Shown one piece after another: positions 11,096 to 21,004 of a stretch of 64,000 nt of DNA. The position numbers and the translations under genes were made by a program. This DNA comes from Sweltsa coloradensis (Eukaryota; Arthropoda; Insecta; Plecoptera; Chloroperlidae), in NCBI GenBank assembly GCA_024449915.1, contig JAMZAV010001445.1, positions 124,001 through 188,000 of the forward strand. The letters run 5' to 3'. Every line of letters begins with the position of its first letter. Position 1 is the first letter of the stretch. The notes under the pieces were generated by a model that was not told the DNA's origin, ran no database searches, and worked only from the letters and a program-made list of their open reading frames with translations.

Positions 11096-11236
11096 GAAAT
11101 CTTGTTTTTATGCCAATACTCTCATCTCCATCATTTTCTGTTCTTTTTTAACTTAAACCCTTAACTCATTTCACTATATTTCAATATCACAGGCGGCGCA
11201 ATATGACCTAACCGGTTGAAGCGCCCTAGTTTCTCA
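11096..11236 (+). repeat. Rep-R (I-clade LINE 3' end)
   Basis: An AT-rich 3' UTR-like stretch ends in ATCACAGGCGGCGCAATATG, ACCTAACCGGTTGAAGCGCC and CTAGTTTCTCACG. The GGCGC and GCGCC arms can pair into a stem with a 21-base loop. Confidence 0.75.
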
Positions 11237-11292
11237 CGATCTTTGAAAGACGTCCTTGTAACGACGCACATATTACTTACTAAGCTTGTTCC

Positions 11293-11410
11293 CCGGTCTG
11301 CAGGGCCCGGAGAAGAATTAGCCCAGAGGATGGCTCTGCTAATCGTACAAGGCGATTCAAGAGATAGAGTCTACTTGGCAAACATCAGCTCGTATAAGAG
11401 GGGAGTATCA
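11293..11410 (+). repeat. Rep-L, left part of a split copy
   Basis: From GGGCCCGGAGAAGAATTAGC to AAGAGGGGAGTATCA. It breaks off inside the left arm of the GGGGAGTATATTACTCCCC hairpin. The copy resumes at 12672 with CCAAAACTAGAGGTGAGC, so about 1.26 kb has been inserted. Confidence 0.75.
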
Positions 11411-11965
11411 AGGTGCGCGGAAGCGCACCGGCCAAGCCACGCGCGGCTCCGCTTCCACTAGCGCCTATTACCGCACGCCTATGTTAGCACTTAACACGGT
11501 GTCGCCGACGCGAAATCATTTGAGATAAAAACCTGCAACTTGCTTCAATCGATGAGCTTTTAAAATGAGATGACCCATTTCAAGTTTCATCCCGATCTGA
11601 TGGTGCGTCTACAAGTTATTGAGACGTCAAGATCGTTTGAAATAACTTTCTTCTTGGGCTGGCTGGCTGGCTGGCTGACGAATTATGATTCAGTTTGTGG
11701 ACACTCAATGGATAATGTTAGAGAATCCAAACTTTGCACCGATGCCAGTCATCTCAGTAGCCATGTGCTATACAAACGGTAATTGGATTAGATGACCGGA
11801 AGCGTAGATAATGCAAAAGAAAACAAATTATTTTATTTATAACTGAGATGCTCAAACCTTTAAATAATCAATGAGTGAGATTTTATTTTGAATCATTGTA
11901 AATAAAGTAATTTTCTCTACTTGGATGCTAACATCCATACCGTGTACGTTCTAAAAAAATATTGA
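11411..11965. mobile_element. Outer inserted DNA, unclassified
   Basis: Lies between the broken Rep-L half and the palindrome. It starts with a hairpin (GGTGCGCGGAAGCGCACC near 11411-11430). At 11656-11679 it carries a GGCT microsatellite. The text just before that, ending in GTCTACAAGTTATTGAGACG, resembles other microsatellite-bearing dispersed elements in the window. Boundaries uncertain. Confidence 0.35.
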
Positions 11966-12666
11966 TATACCATACAAAAATGCAAAAATTTGCAAAAAAA
12001 AAAGGGGGGCCAAGCCGTAAACGAGGAAGATACAAGTGACTCAACTGCATAAAATGCTGAGATCTAGAAGTGTGGCCAAGCCCATTCTTTTGTTTAAAAT
12101 AATACATTTTATTTATTAATTAGGCCTATAATAAATTAATAATATATCAATATCCATATTATTATCTAACTATAATTATGAAATAAATATATTAACAAAA
12201 ATAATAAAACATTAAATAAATTTATTGAAACATTTACATGTGGAAATATCAAAATCAACAGACGTCATTCAAAATTGAAAGCTTGGTCGATGGATTTGGA
12301 TTGGTTATGTTTTGGTTAGTCAGTAACGACAACCAAGTTAAAAATTCATCGACCAAGCTTTTACTTTTGAATTCCGTCTGTTAATTTTGATATTTTCACA
12401 TGTAAATTTTTCAATAAATTTATTTAATGTTTATATTATTTTTGTTACTATATATTTATTTCATAATTATTGTTTGATAATAATATGGATATTGATATAT
12501 TATTAATGTATTATATAATTAATAAATATATTTATTATTTTTAACAAAATAATGGGCTTGGCCACACTTCTAGATCTCACCACTTTATGCAAATGAGCCA
12601 CTTGTATCTTCCTCGATTACGGCTTGGACCCTTTTTTTGCAAATTTTTGCATTTTTGTATGGTATA
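11966..12666. mobile_element. 701-bp palindromic foldback element (Pal-1)
   Basis: The two ends TATACCATACAAAAATGC and GCATTTTTGTATGGTATA are exact reverse complements, and the arms stay alignable to a centre near 12316. Inside are GTGGCCAAGCCC / GGGCTTGGCCAC and GAAAGCTTGGTCGATG / CATCGACCAAGCTT pairs. TA on both sides fits a TA target. There is no coding capacity, so it is a non-autonomous foldback or MITE. An early sequencing-hairpin artefact is unlikely because the arms differ at many positions. Confidence 0.8.
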
Positions 12667-12671
12667 TATAA

Positions 12672-12915
12672 AACCCCAAAACTAGAGGTGAGCTCTGGCT
12701 GTCGTCGGGGACCTTGCCCCCTTCCCTTGACGCCCTCCACGATGACGATGACAATGCCAGAACGAACGATGACAAAGACGAAGATATCCGCGACGTGAGA
12801 ACCCCAAACTCATCCCCTTACCCGTGGCTGGTTCAGACCAGCATAAGCCTCTCTTACCCATACCCATAAGCTAGAGTGGTGCATTGTGACATAACGGTTG
12901 ACGCGTTCTTAATCG
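12672..12915 (+). repeat. Rep-L, right part of the split copy
   Basis: Picks up at CAAAACTAGAGGTGAGCTC, where the piece at 11293-11410 stops. It runs through GACGATGACAATGCC, GCGACGTGAGAACCCC and GTGGCTGGTTCAGACCAGC to GGTTGACGCGTTCTTAATC. Confidence 0.75.
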
Positions 12916-12939
12916 AAATAAACAAAAACAAAAAATCGA

Positions 12940-13130
12940 ATCAGCCTTGTTGATTCTGGAGCTTTACGCGGTGGAATCGTGACCAGCTTGATCGATGGGT
13001 GTTTCCTACTTGAATATGCCGGTCTGTAGTTGGCCATTGCTCGCTCGTCGATGGTGTCGGCGCCTACAGGGTCTCTTGGTCTGCTTTAAATTTATCTCCT
13101 CCACTGCAAATCAGTTGTATTTCTGTTCAA
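12940..13130 (+). mobile_element. SINE-T, 5'-truncated copy
   Basis: Body and tail only: CCTTGTTGATTCTGG, GGAATCGTGACCAGCTTGAT, CTCGCTCGTCGATGGTGTCG, GGCGCCTACAGGG and a final AAATCAGTT. The tRNA-like head is missing. Confidence 0.7.
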
Positions 13131-13648
13131 TATAGGCCTACTATATTGTCAATATCGGGTACTCATGAGACTTCCATCCGTTGAAGATCTCTGGACGATG
13201 ACCTTGAGGAATTCAGATCACCTTCGAATAATGTTCCGGGAAATCACTTTCTTGAAATTTTAATTCTCACGAAATAAATAATACATTGGTATCCTGAACA
13301 AATCACGCGTTTACACTGTCAATAAACCTTCAACGAGCTCATTAGCAAGCAACTCCATTTGACAAGACTTCACAAATTGTCAATAAAGATATACATCTTC
13401 ATTATGAAAGAATCGACTTTTCGATATTTATGAATTTCGATATTGTGCATTGTTGAGTACAATCGAATCGTGACTTGTCCATGTCCAAAATCAATCATGA
13501 CGCCATTTTTTTATATCTTTGTCAAAAATATAATTTTACTTTCTCGAATATAATTTATTTTGAATCTTTATAAAGAACTCTTTATGTCAGGAAACACTGC
13601 TAGATCTCTATTATTTTTTACGAGGAAAACGCTCAGTTGGACGCGTTG
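13131..13648. other. Unassigned, with one shared 30-bp block
   Basis: The block starting TTGTCAATATCGGGTACTCA (13145-13175) recurs at about 35529-35562 with the same strand. The rest is AT-rich with nothing recognised. Confidence 0.4.
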
Positions 13649-14556
13649 TTGAGCGAGCACCGGTACGTGCAAACACGACTCGAGTACGACATTCCCATAA
13701 TGTTACATACCAATAAGTCTTAAAGGTCTTGACCGATTTAGCTGAAAATTTGTAAAATAGGAGAGAATGGATAAAATCCACCGCCATCTAGAGGACCTTC
13801 ACATCATTTCTTTGGGAAAAACTATTTTACTCTTGATTTCTTCTAGGTGGCAGTACATAGTGACCAGAATTCTTGTGCGACTTTTCGTTGCCTTGGTTAC
13901 GTTTCTTTTGTTAAAATGTAATTTCTATCTACACTACTTATCAGATCAAAATAAAATTAACATATTCGTGACCGGATGGACATTCTAAATGATTTGGCTA
14001 TCTCAGATTTTGTCGCCGTTTAGTTTTAAAAAAAAAAACTTTAGATTAACTTAAATGTAACTTTATAACTTTTTAAACGATTTTGCCACAAAAAAAATGG
14101 CATTCAATCGGGAACGAAACTTGCGGATGGTCAAAATTTCAACTCGATCCGAGCCTCCGTTCGACCGCTATCATGAGCCAAAAAAGCTGTGCGACTTTCC
14201 GTTGCCATGGTAACAGGACTTTGTTATAATGTAATTTCCATCTACACTACTTATCGGATCAAAATAAAAAAAACATATTCGTGATCGGACGGACATTCTA
14301 AATGATTTGGCCACCTCAGATTTTGTCGCCGTTAAGTTTGAAAAAAAACTTTCGATTAACTTAAATGTAACTTTTTAACTTTTTGAACGATTTTGCCACA
14401 AAACTATACAGCAACCCGCCTAGGTGGTATGTACATGTGTGCAAAATTTCAGGTCGATCAGAGAAACGGTGCGACCTGTATCGAAGCAGTAACAGAAAAA
14501 AAAACAGACATTCGAGCCATAAGAGTCAGTTGGAGACGCTCGCTTCGCTCGCTCAA
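13649..14556. mobile_element. 908-bp TIR element with internal duplication
   Basis: The ends TTGAGCGAGC (13649-13658) and GCTCGCTCAA (14547-14556) are exact inverted repeats. Inside, about 215-225 bp starting GTGCGACTTTTCGTTGCC at 13875 is repeated at 14189 (GTGCGACTTTCCGTTGCC), a period of 314 bp. Both copies contain TAAATGATTTGGC and GATTTTGTCGCCGTT. No protein is encoded, so this looks like a non-autonomous DNA element. Confidence 0.55.
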
Positions 14557-14639
14557 ATATTAATATTATATATTATATTTATTATTCTGGATAAAGCCTT
14601 CTCCCACTAAAAAGTAACACTATAAATTCAGGGATTTAA

Positions 14640-14885
14640 TCTAACCAGATATGGATCATATAATAACGGCGACAAACTTTCAACCTTTCTCATTCTATGT
14701 AATTTGTTAAACCATTTAACTGTCAAAAACTTCAATTTTTTCCAATTAAAGAATTAATCTCTTGCTATGACTATAAATTATATAACTTTAATTTCTTTTA
14801 TAAACTACGAAAACAAAATAAAAATAATAATCACAATAAATTGTATCCGGTTAAAGCTCCCTAGTTTCTCACGTCGTTATTATCG
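14640..14885 (+). mobile_element. I-clade LINE 3' tail
   Basis: CATATAATAACGGCGACAAA is the last part of the LINE coding DNA. It is followed by an AT-rich 3' UTR and the terminus CCGGTTAAAGCTCCCTAG, TTTCTCACGTCG. The coding frame is too short to read. Confidence 0.65.
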
Positions 14886-14939
14886 AGATAATTAGTATTT
14901 AACCAACAAGTACTTTTCAGTACTTAACAATATCTACAT

Positions 14940-15615
14940 GGGGGCTGGGATGAGCAATATTTCACTTAAGCGCCCACAAAACTGTTTCTCGCTGCATTCA
15001 AGCAACGATTGTTGGATTTGCGACAAGTATCTTGGGGTGTGGTGCAAAATAACAAATTGCGTAGTGTGATACCCTCAATGACTAATAAACTTCGTCCACC
15101 TACGTCTCGACTCTCACGTAGAGAAGAGGTGGTATTGTCGAGACTTCGTATAGGCCACACACGCCTAACTCACGGATATCTCTTAACCAGAGAAAAGGTT
15201 ATTCTAAGATGTGTCACATGTTATTTACTTTTAACCGTAGGCCTGCATCATGTGCTAGCAGAATGTACCAATTGTGATTCCTTGCGCACGCAATTTGATC
15301 TCTCCCAACTATATGAAGAACTTCTATTTATTGATTCGGCGACAAACTTTCTAATTTTCTCATCCCAAAATAATCTTTTTAAGAAAATTTAGATAACATC
15401 ATACACATTTCTTTAATTTCTTTATTTTCATTCACATAAATAAATTTTGTTTTGCTCTTACTGTCATCATCTCAATTTATTTTGTTATATATACACTAAA
15501 AAAACAATCTATTTATCAAACAACCATTAAAATCCCTCTCATCAAATTTCAATATCACAGGCGGCGCAATGTAACCTAACCGGTTGAAGGCCCTAGTTTC
15601 TCACGCTGTCGTCGT
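14940..15615 (+). mobile_element. I-clade LINE, 5'-truncated copy
   Basis: Covers the C-terminal coding end (see the pseudogene entry), an AT-rich 3' UTR of about 150 bp, and the Rep-R terminus CAGGCGGCGCAATGTAACC, GGTTGAAGGCCCTAG, TTTCTCACGCTGTCGTCGT. It shows that Rep-R is the LINE's 3' end. 5' truncation is usual for target-primed reverse transcription. Confidence 0.75.
15009..15392 (+). pseudogene. I-clade LINE ORF2 C-terminal fragment
   Basis: An open frame of 127 codons reads PPTSRLSRREEVVLSRLRIG, then HTRLTHGYLL, a Cys pair, and HHVLAEC. The order RREE-x-RLRIGHTRLTH-GYLL, then C-x2-C and H-x4-C, is characteristic of the end of the RNase H domain and the following Cys/His motif in I-clade (I, Nimb) LINE polyproteins. 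The endonuclease, reverse transcriptase and most of RNase H are missing, so it is dead. The zinc-type motif is damaged: RCVTCYLLLTVGLHH has an extra residue and a lost Cys spacing relative to the copy at 41333. Confidence 0.75.
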
Positions 15616-15885
15616 AATCTGGTTTCTTCGAATTGAATTGAGGTATTTTTCGACATTTTCGACTTCTTTACTCAAATCATATAAAACGTGTTATCTACGT
15701 AATAGCTTCTCTTGTCTTGTCTGTAATTTTATTAGCTGTCGTTCTCTCTCCTTCTTAACGGCTCTGCCATCGTTGCCTACCAACCAAACTTCACTTACTC
15801 GTGATAAGGGGGGGGGGGAAGCTTATCGACATTCTAAAACCACACAACAATAATAAGAGCGACAAAGTGGATATTACAACAATGA

Positions 15886-16720
15886 GTTAGATCACTACTC
15901 AATGAAGCTGGTCACATCACACTCATCCCAGCTCGGAGGACCAGGTTTGCTATGTAGCGGGGAGGCTCGTCACTACACGGTTGAACAAGGGGGGTAAAGT
16001 CTGCTCGTTAACCAGCCTGACTATGAGGAGAGTGTGATCTAAGCTTCACTGAGTTGGACACTATTCATGGAAACTGGTCCATCCCCACTCATCCCAGCTC
16101 GTAGGACCAGGTTGCTATGTAGCGGGGAGGCTCGTCCTACAAAGGTTGAAACAAGGGGGGTTTAAAATCTGCTTGTGAACCAGCCTGGCTATGAGGGAGA
16201 GTGTGATCTAAGCTTCACTGAGTTGGATCACTATTCAATGAAGCTGGTCACATCACCTCATCCCAGCTCGGAGGACCAGGTTTGTATGTAGCGGGAGGCT
16301 CGTCACTACACGGTTGAACAAGGGGGTAAAGTCTGCTTGTGAAACCCGCCTGACTGTGAGGGAGGGTGTGACCTAAAACTTCACTGAGTTGGATCACTAT
16401 TCAATGAAGCTGGTCAATCTTACTCATCCAGCTCGGAGGCCAGGTTTGCTATTAGCAGGGAGGCTCGTTACTACACGGTTGAACAAGGGGGGTAAAGTCT
16501 GCTCGTTAACCAGCCTGACTATGAGGGAGAGTGTGACCTAAGCTTCACTGAGTTGGATCACTATTCAATGAAGCTGGTCACATCACACTCATCCTAGCTC
16601 GGAGGACCAGGTTTGCTATGTAGCGGGAGGCTCGTCACTACACGGTTGAACAAGGGGGGTAAAGTCTGCTTGTGAACCAGCCTGGCTTTGAGGGGGAGTG
16701 TGACCTAAACTTTACTTGAG
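15886..16720. repeat. Tandem repeat, five units of about 166 bp
   Basis: Units start at 15886, 16053, 16222, 16388 and 16552, each with GTTGGATCACTATTCAATGA (first two variant), then AGCTCGGAGGACCAGG, GGGAGGCTCGTC, GGTTGAACAAGG and CAGCCTG. Spacing is 164-169 bp. Copies are quite similar, so the array is fairly recent or has been homogenised. No frame is shared. The unit length is near a nucleosome footprint, as in many satellites. Confidence 0.9.
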
Positions 16721-16864
16721 TAAGTAATATCACGGTGGAGAACACAACACAGTATCTACTTGAAGGAGACTGCAGGTAGGAGCGAGTAAGCAGGGTGAGG
16801 GTGAGAAGAAAACTTTGCTTACTTACTCTTAGTGCGGAGGTTGTGCCTCTTTGCGGTCCGACGC

Positions 16865-17065
16865 AATATCCCACAAAAAAAAGAAATTTGTAAAAATTAA
16901 ACGGCAGTCCAGCTCTCCTTCAAAAGTCTTCGGCTGTGAATGCTGTGAGATATAGAAGTTGAGCCAGCATTCATAATTGTCTCGTAGTTTTGCATTTAAA
17001 GAAGAAATCATTCGCCTGTTGACGAGCGCCAAGCCAAACATTTTGTGGTAAAAAAAGTATAAATT
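16865..17065 (-). mobile_element. Foldback E element, single arm
   Basis: Matches one arm of the palindrome at 58565-59086: CTCTCCTTCAAAAGTCTT, GCTGTGAATGCTG, GATATAGAAGTTG, CTGTTGACGAGCGCC and TTTTGTGGTAAAAAA. Only one arm is present here. Strand is arbitrary. Confidence 0.65.
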
Positions 17066-17265
17066 TTAAACGTGCCTTTGAAACAAATAAACAAACAATA
17101 GTCTTTAAATGATAAATACCATTTCTGCACTGGATGTAGAGTCCTCACGACTAATCTCTGGATGGGACTAGCCAGCATTTTTCTCAAAAAAGAAATAGCA
17201 AAATACTTTCGTTTAAGATGCTACCTACCAGTCAAAAATAAAATTTATATGGGGAGTTATTAAAA

Positions 17266-17512
17266 CTTAATCCGACCAAGCCAACCCTGTATGCTCGACA
17301 CCATCGACGAGGGACCAACGCCCAACCCGCGGACAGTGCCAAAATCAACAAGGTTGATTCGAACCAACTTAAGAATGAACTATGTGCCTCGTTGCTAGTT
17401 CGGCTTCAAAGTCACCGTATAAAAATTCCTAACCCAAGAAGATGGAATTAAGTCTCTGTCAGAAGTTAAAAATACTTCTGCCTATAGCGGGCTTCGAACC
17501 CTAGGCCTTCTT
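17266..17512 (-). mobile_element. SINE-T, reverse-strand copy
   Basis: Reading the minus strand gives a B-box-like GGGTTCGAAGCCCGC head, then AACTTCTGACAGAG-type body, ACGGTGACTTTGAAGCC, CAACCTTGTTGATTTTGGC and a CGATGGTGTCGAGC region. It has the same order as other SINE-T copies but is older and diverged. Confidence 0.7.
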
Positions 17513-17529
17513 CTCACAGTTCGTCTCCG

Positions 17530-17845
17530 TCTGGGCAGGGGTTGAACTCAACATTAGTATTCTTATGCTGATAGTGTAAGACGAGGACAGAGGCAAAGTC
17601 CATCTCTCTGGCTCTGGCAGTGGTCGTCGGGTCCCCCCCCCCCCCCTTCTCACCTCTTGACTACCGCCTAGACGTCGACGACGATGACTCCACAAATGAC
17701 GACGGGGTAGAATCTGGCCCAGAGCATGGCGCTGCTAATCGTAAAATGCGAGGAAAGAGATAAAATCCATCTCACAAGTATCAACAGGGGAACATTTTAC
17801 TTTCAAAACTAGAGGTGAGCTCTGGCCGTCGTTGAATTTTATGAC
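17530..17845 (+). repeat. Rep-L fragments, rearranged
   Basis: Two partial units sit end to end. 17580-17700 has AAAGTCCATCTCTCTGG, GTCGTCGGGTCC and GACGACGATGAC. 17700-17845 has GGGGTAGAATCTGGCCCAGA, GCATGGCGCTGCTAATCG and ACTAGAGGTGAGCTCTGG. A C-run of about 17 bases at 17632-17647 is suspicious for sequence error. Confidence 0.6.
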
Positions 17846-17944
17846 TCAGTTCCTCGTGTTATAACTTTAATTTGTAATACGTTACTCTTTTGTATCACCA
17901 GGATTTATATATTTCTTTACATTCACGGATATTCCTGGTCCGAG

Positions 17945-18120
17945 TTTGAGAAACAAGCTCAAGCCTTGATGATTCTGGTGCAGCCCGCGGGTGTTATCAT
18001 GTCCAACCTGTTTGGTCGGTGTTTCCGATATAAAATACCGGTCTTTGTTTGGTCTCCAATATTTTCGACGCCAGCAGAGTTGGCTTGGTCTGCTTAAAAA
18101 ATTGTTATGTCCCTCACTTA
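17945..18120 (+). mobile_element. SINE-T body fragment
   Basis: CAAGCCTTGATGATTCTGG, GCGGGTGTTATCATGTCCAA, TTTGGTCGGTGTTTCC and GCAGAGTTGGCTTGGTCTGC follow the SINE-T body. Head and tail are absent. Confidence 0.65.
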
Positions 18121-18147
18121 TAAACAAATAAAATAAATAAATTGTAA

Positions 18148-18268
18148 TTAGAGTCTACCCACTCAGTTATATAACTGATTGTCAGTGGGGGACAGTAAAT
18201 CAAAGCGACAAACCAATTCTGTTACATGTTGAGTGGGTATCTTAATACGAATACATTTATTTATTTTG
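18148..18268. mobile_element. Two SINE-T tails in opposite orientation
   Basis: 18148-18208 is a reverse-strand tail (AGAGTCTACCCACTCAGTTA, then ATAACTGATTGTCAGTGGGG). 18212-18265 is a forward tail (TTCTGTTACATGTTGAGTGG, then GTATCTTAATACGAATACAT). The two face away from each other. Confidence 0.55.
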
Positions 18269-18515
18269 TTTTATTGTGGTAATATGAGAATTAAAATCTA
18301 TCAGTCACCTACTGAGGGTTGCATCGAAAGAAACAGAAAAAGCGTGTATTTGCATTTATGTGGCGTTAATTACACTCAGTTTGATATCACACACTCCAAA
18401 GTTTAATTTGAAAATATAAAAATCAATTATTTAGAATCCAAGAAGGCGACTATTTTAAATTTTTATTTATGTCTAACAAACATAGAACCACAAGATATTT
18501 TCTTTTTTAATTTAC
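18269..18515. other. Unassigned AT-rich spacer
   Basis: No repeat or gene recognised. Confidence 0.3.
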
Positions 18516-18519
18516 ATCA

Positions 18520-18860
18520 TGGGCCTTGCGCACGCAATTTGATCTCTCCCATTCATATGAAGAACTTCTATCATATGATAACGGTCACAAACTTTCAAAA
18601 TTTTCATAGAAATCTAAGTATTTAAACAAAATTTAATTCACATCATGCACATATTTTTATTTTTTTTATTTTCATTCACAAACATAACTTTTATTTTGCT
18701 ATTTATTTCATCATTTCATTACATTTCAATTTTTTTTTGTTATTTATACATTTGAAAAAAATCAACAACTAACCACCATTAATATCTCACAACTTTCATT
18801 ATCACAGGCGGCGCATAGCCTAACCATTTGAAGGCCCTGTTTCTCACGTCGTCGTCAAAA
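18520..18860 (+). mobile_element. I-clade LINE 3' tail
   Basis: GCCTTGCGCACGCAATTTGA, TCTCCC, CATATGAAGAACTTCTATC and GATAACGGTCACAAACTTTC continue the LINE coding end, then an AT-rich 3' UTR and CACAGGCGGCGCATAGCC, GAAGGCCCTG, TTTCTCACGTCGTCGTC. Against the other copies the loop has lost several bases. Confidence 0.75.
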
Positions 18861-19131
18861 CTTTGGGGAAACTGATAAAATTGCAAAATTTAAAAATACC
18901 ATTTTTAATAGGGGTGTTTCCCCCCCCCCCTAGAACAGTCCGAGATACCCCCTCCCCCCGTTCTTTATTTTCTAGATTTGTTCTTTTTTAAAACTTTTCA
19001 TACAATACGGAAATGAAAAAATCCAGCCCGGGCCCGGGGGTTTGAACCCGGGACAAGGGGACTACCGGAAAGTGGGAGTAGGGTTTTTAAACCAGGTTGG
19101 TTAAAATTGTGTTTTTTCGGGGTTTGTATTA
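18861..19131. other. Short homopolymer-smeared patch
   Basis: C, G, A and T runs are inflated as in the first 8 kb. The patch includes the tRNA-like segment listed separately and continues into the FB-C copy that follows. Confidence 0.5.
19024..19110 (-). repeat. tRNA-like segment (SINE head or tRNA pseudogene)
   Basis: On the minus strand, TAACCAACCTGG resembles an RNA polymerase III A box (one mismatch to TRGCNNARYNGG). About 50 bases downstream, GGTTCAAACCC fits a B box. The spacing suits a tRNA-derived transcript. The anticodon arm cannot be folded cleanly and homopolymer errors are likely, so I do not call an intact tRNA. Confidence 0.35.
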
Positions 19132-19884
19132 TTGGATGACGAACCCGAAGACTTCAATTTTTACTGATCCCCCCCCCCAAAAAAAAAATGTACTTGGGTT
19201 TATTGTTTTTTGTTTGTTTTTTTTTGTTTTTATTTTTGTCGTTTGTTCGCCTCTCCCGGGAAAGAACGGCTACGATCTTGATAAAAAATTGGAGGGGACT
19301 ACAAAATTCTGAACTTAGACTGTATTTTTTTGGGGTACAACGAAGAAATTTTTTTTCAGAATATAGTACTTTTACGTTTTTTGTGCGTTTTTTCGTGCCT
19401 TTTGGGCTATTCTGCCCAAACGGGGGGGGTACAACGTCTATTAAACATGGACATTAAGGTTATGGTGTGTAGTACCTTTTTTAAAGAAAAAGTTGAAAAG
19501 TTAGCCGAATCCATAGAAATAAATTCTTTTTTTTAAGTTTTTGATTTTTTTTGCGATATTTTCGTGCCATTTGGGCCAATATTTACCCCAAAGGGTGGGG
19601 GTTCAAAAGTTTATATTAAAAGGGGCATTAAAATTATAAAATTTAAGACCTTTTGAAAGAAAAAGTAAAAAAAAGTTAGCCAGAAAAAAAAGCTTTTAAT
19701 ATAATTTTTTCGGAAAAAAATAAAAAATTTAAAAATAACAATAGAAACTTGACAACAAACACCCACAATGTGTAGGGGAGCAAAACAAAGCACTTGCAAA
19801 AGTAAAAAATATCCCACGCAAACTAAAAACTTAAAAAAGCTCATCTATCAACGCGACTAAAAAAAGCGTTTGCAAAGCTTCCTA
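19132..19884 (+). mobile_element. FB-C element, partly smeared copy
   Basis: Begins TTGGATGACGAACCCGAAGA and CTTCAATTTTTACTGATCCC. It runs through the CTCTCCCGGGAAAGAACGGC region and the repeated TTCGTGCCTTTTGGGC block, and ends AAGCTCATCTATCAACGCGA, AAAAAGCGTTTGCAAAGC. Same order and length as the clean copies. Runs of G, T and A are inflated. Confidence 0.7.
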
Positions 19885-20560
19885 ATATATTTTAACATTA
19901 TCCGATTCTACCACTTCAAGAGTAGAAGATAACACCACTCACAGTAGGCCCTACTCCATCACTAAATTAGGCACTAGATAATAATTGTTACTAGGCACCG
20001 GGTGGGGGTTATACTAGTATCTATGCTAGGCACTCACGGCCTATCGGTTGAAGATAAACACAAACCAAGGTCCTCTAAATCTCTTGCGGACATCCAGGGA
20101 ACCTTGATCATAACAACTTTGCTCAAACTGTCAGATGTACAAGTGCATTGACATAAATGAGATGCTTCCTGAGTTCTGTAAATATCTTTTGTTTTTGTAA
20201 CTATATATATATTATATATATATTTGAATAACTTGAGTTTAAAATTCACTCAAAGCATTTGAATTACTTGAGTTTAAACTTTTCATTTAAAATATACAAG
20301 AGTGGTTAAAACATCTATATGAGTGCACGGCGCAGATCTGCAGTTACAAATCATCCGGTTTATAATAGAGAAGTTTATAAGAAGCACAGAAGGTACTTTC
20401 AGAAGTCTGGACGAACCAAGAGATCTGTCAACACGTCTTGGCCCATGGAGGAAATTGTCCGGGGTGTAGCCGTGAGTCCTTGAAGCGTCTGAATTAGAAA
20501 ACCTACGTCATGATACGTGTGTTCTATAGGCTGCAGAGTGCGGGGATTTAACCCCAAGAA
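19885..20560. other. Unassigned stretch with a TA microsatellite
   Basis: Contains a TA-rich run at about 20203-20223. The sequence around 20300-20560 is more mixed in composition but matches nothing I recognise. Confidence 0.3.
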
Positions 20561-20562
20561 GA

Positions 20563-20785
20563 GAGTCTGGGCCGGAAGAAGAATTAGGCCCAGGGTATTC
20601 CTCTGCCGATCATATACAAGATAACACAAGTATCACCTAGTTACGTACAGCCGCATTGAGAGGCGAGCTCTGGATTTCTTAGTCGGCGACGACGGCCAAG
20701 ATATCTCAAACGATGACAAAGAAGATGACCACGAAGTGAGATCCTACCTTTAGTTTCCCTACATATTGTGGCTAGTTTTGACCTT
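20563..20785 (+). repeat. Rep-L copy, diverged
   Basis: GTCTGGGCCGGAAGAAGAAT, TAGGCCCAGGG, GAGAGGCGAGCTCTGG, AACGATGACAAAGAAGATGA and GTGGCTAGTTTTGACC in Rep-L order, with internal losses. Rep-R follows at once. Confidence 0.7.
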
Positions 20786-20992
20786 TCTTTGATGTCTTTA
20801 TTTCCATCACGTAAATAATTTTTATTTTGATATTACTATCATCATCATTTTATTTTCTCATATTTACACTTAGAAAACGATCTAATTTTCAAACACAAAA
20901 TAAACTCAACTCATCAAGTTTGAATATCACAGGTGGCGCAATATGAACTAACCGGTTGAAGCGCCCTAGTTTCTTACATCGTCGTTGTCGTA
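20786..20992 (+). repeat. Rep-R (I-clade LINE 3' end)
   Basis: A 3' UTR-like stretch with ATTACTATCATCATCATTTT and AGAAAACGATCTAATTTTCA ends ATCACAGGTGGCGCAATATG, GGTTGAAGCGCCCTAG, then TTTCTTACATCGTCGTTGTC. Confidence 0.8.
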
Positions 20993-21004
20993 ACTTTCCT
21001 TTTG

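Noticed and set aside
15886..16720. CRISPR array
   Set aside because: Unit length of about 166 bp with no alternation of short repeat and unique spacer; the DNA is eukaryotic in character.
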